From Thiothrix fructosivorans (GTDB taxonomy: Bacteria > Pseudomonadota > Gammaproteobacteria > Thiotrichales > Thiotrichaceae): DNA of 64,000 nt. The stretch covers positions 1,403,534-1,467,533 of the forward strand of contig NZ_JAFMPM010000008.1 of assembly GCF_017349355.1 (NCBI RefSeq), read 5' to 3'. This document shows positions 61,727-64,000 of this stretch, piece after piece. Both the position numbers and the translations under genes were made by a program. The stretch's first letter is position 1. Each line of letters begins with the position of its first letter. Under the pieces are notes generated by a model, which ran no database searches, had not been told where the DNA came from, and saw nothing but the letters and a program-made list of their open reading frames with translations.

Positions 61727-64000
61727 ATGCAAATCAGGTATGGTCTATGGTCAATTCTACTCTTCTGGATTCTATCGCCACTAGCGGCATGGGCAGAGGC
61801 GCTGCCCCACTACGGTGTTGGCGATATGCTGATCTATGATGGTGAAACGGGTTCTGCGCCAGTGTTGTTTGAAGATGCTGGCAATGGCAGCAACCGTTGC
61901 CTGTTCTACCTAGAATCGACCCCTAACGCAGGGCTGAATGGCAATAATGCCCTGCAACTCAAGCCTGATAAATGGCATGGCCCGGCTTACCGACTGTATT
62001 GCGGGGCGGCTCGCGGCGTGATTTTCTGCGCATGATATTTTGGAATTCTATTTCCGTTGTCCTGCCGGTTATAGCACCCCGCCCGTTTTCCACCTCAGTA
62101 CTTGGGATCGGAGCAGCAATACCGTGAACATCCTAGACTTTATTGAAGGGGGTGTTATCGATACGAGTTGGCGACGCGTGCAAATTCCGCTGAATAAACT
62201 GGCAACCCCCGCGTGGACACTCGGTAATGTAGAGACCCTTGCTTGGCCTACTGATGATAAGAATCGTACTTGCTATGTGGATAATATTGCCCTGCGTGAT
62301 ATTACGCGGCCTACCGTTATCACTCAGGGCGAGACGGCTCCCACGCCTGTCAGTAATCGGGTATTACGTCTGACCTTCAGCGAAGCTTATGCTGCTAGCA
62401 GTATCCGCACCTTGGCGAACTACACGCTGCATAGCACAACTGACAGTACTTACAGCAGCCCAGTACCCGCCAGCGATACGGGAATGCATTACCGTATGCA
62501 ACACTTTGACAACAGCGGCATACCCAAAAACCGTTATGACCTGTTCCTGCAATTTGCCAAGCCGTTGAAGAATGGGCAGGAATACACGCTGACCGTACAG
62601 GGTGTGCAAGACCTTTCCGACAATACGATGGCAGTAACGCAATACCGTTTTACCTACAATGACCGGCAACAATTGAATACCAATATCAAGGTGAATCAGG
62701 TCGGTTACTTGCCGGAACGCCCCAAAGTTGGTTATGTCGGTGGTTATCTGGGGGATCTCGGAGGGGGCGTTTGGGCAGTCGGCACACAGGGTAACGTTCT
62801 GTTTCATGATCCACAAAATGGCTGGCAAGCGCAGTCCACGCCTGTCACTAGCACACTGCGTGCCGTGACGGCTACCCGTGAAGATTCCGCTTGGGCAGTT
62901 GGTGATGGTGGCGTTATCTTGCACTGGAACGGGCAACAATGGACACGGGTTACTTCACCCGTCAGTACTAACCTGCTGGCAATTGCTTTCGACCCGTTGA
63001 ATCAGGGGTGGATTGTCGGTGAGGGTGGGGTTATCTTGCGCTACACCGGTAGTGCTTGGGTAACGGTGGTCAGCCCAACAGCATCCAGTTTGCGTGGTGT
63101 TTTGGCAGAAACGGGTAGTGCTGCTTGGGCAGTGGGCGACAACGGCACGATTATCCGCTGGAATGGTGTCAAGTGGGTCATGGATGACAACGTTACCAAC
63201 GTTACCCTTCACGCCGTTGGAGGCTCTAAAGCCGATGATCTCTGGGCAGTGGGGGACAATGGCACTATCCTGCAACGCCAGTATGGTCATTGGAAACCGT
63301 GGGCAGATAAACCGACGGGAACACCCCACCTGTATTCTCTCGCATGGAATCACAGTGGCGCCGTTTGGGCAGCCGGTGATAATGGCGCATTGTGGTATAA
63401 AACTGGCTTCGGCAGTAATGCCTTCACGGCACTCGCCAGTGGCAGCACCACGCATTTGCGGGCGGTGGTACGCCAAAACTCGCGTCAGTTCTGGGGCAGT
63501 GATGCCAATGGTGCATTGATTACTAACACTGGCGGCAACTGGCAAACGGCAGGCGATCTGCATAGCGGCATTAACGGCATGTTCGCCTTGCCTTATGGCG
63601 CGTTACGCCTGCCAGACGTTCTACCCAACGTCAGTATCCAGAATGCTCAGATGGGCAACCGTTCTGAGCGGCCCCTGACGCTGCGTTATGCTAACTGGCA
63701 TCTGTCGGGTGAAGATGTCTACCATTGATTTCAGCGCCTTAATCGGCGGGCGAATACCGTGCCTATATTCCCGGCATCGGGGTATCGGACACGTTTAAGG
63801 TTAGCAAGGATACGCTGAACTCGGTGGCTTATACCACGGCACGCGGCCTGTTCTACCAGCGTAGCGGTACAGCCTTGACCGAACCGTATGCGGAAGCCCG
63901 TTTCACCCGTCCACTCAGCCACGAATACGCTGAGAACGGGCGCAAGATTGACGGGGTTTTCGATAAATCCTTGAGCACTTCACCGCTGTACCATAACGAA
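61727..64000 (+). pseudogene. GH9-like exported protein with inserted propeller, incomplete
   Basis: A new gene starts at ATG 61727 after GGAGG, with a signal peptide (WSILLFWILSPLAAWA). A binding-module-like region and an Ig-like domain follow. Then comes KVNQVGYLPERPKVGYV (near 62690), the start of the N-terminal Ig-like domain of GH9 cellulases. That domain resumes after 63590 (GALRLPDVLP..., GEYRAYIPGIGVSDTFKV, then TARGLFYQRSGTALTEPYA leading into the catalytic domain). Between them are seven WAVGDNGTI-type repeats forming a propeller. Frame changes occur near 62030 and 63725. The gene runs off the window, so the catalytic domain is not seen. Confidence 0.68.

Overview
The window looks like a chromosome segment of a filamentous or sheathed gammaproteobacterium, probably Thiothrix-like (order Thiotrichales). 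This rests on a type III CRISPR locus with a Cas6-RT-Cas1 fusion, a full type IV minor-pilin/PilY1 operon, agmatine-to-putrescine genes, HrcA, and exported polysaccharide-active proteins. The genus is inference; there is no rRNA or other definitive marker here.

Region 1 (1-21052) is a CRISPR province. A leftward, translationally coupled operon encodes Cas6, a small SLATT-type membrane protein, an HD-less Cas10 (GGDE), three large RAMP proteins (at least two with fused modules) and a Cas6-RT-Cas1 fusion. Array 1 follows it (23 repeats of 35 bp). Past a stand-alone TnpB gene and an orphan reverse-transcriptase remnant lies array 2, with an unrelated 36-bp repeat (64 repeats, 63 spacers). Array 2 is split inside one repeat by an IS66-family (ISBst12-like) element with an 8-bp target duplication. 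No cas2 and no small-subunit gene are visible. The RT part of the fusion lacks the YxDD motif, whereas the orphan RT remnant beside array 2 has it.

Region 2 (21160-22693) holds a two-gene unit with a DUF6036-like putative nucleotidyltransferase (apparently frameshifted) and a VapBC-type toxin-antitoxin pair.

Region 3 (23050-36832) is a 13.8-kb integrated element bounded by 57-bp direct repeats, the right one being the 3' part of tRNA-Leu(UAA). It encodes a tyrosine integrase, a ProQ/FinO protein, MazEF, P2-like gpO (scaffold), gpN (capsid) and gpM (small terminase), an AlpA-like regulator, a P2 gpA-type HUH replication protein, an H-NS-like protein and several membrane proteins. There is no portal, large terminase or tail gene. 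It reads as a P2-related phage satellite that brings its own head shell, or as a strongly reduced prophage.

Region 4 (36993-53000) is core chromosome: a lytic transglycosylase, an aspartate aminotransferase, AguA/AguB, a glutathione peroxidase, a DUF523-DUF1722 protein, the fimT-pilV-pilW-pilX-pilY1-pilE cluster, RecN and NAD kinase.

Region 5 (53263-64000) holds a lipoprotein, a decayed TnpB element lying in an outer-membrane protein gene, a second IS66 copy just upstream of hrcA, and two large exported carbohydrate-active genes: a heparinase II/III-like protein with repeat domains, and a GH9-like protein whose N-terminal Ig-like domain is interrupted by a seven-bladed propeller. This last region is broken by many frame changes. 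Comparing near-identical copies shows that the differences are mostly homopolymer-length changes, so much of the breakage is probably sequencing or assembly error.
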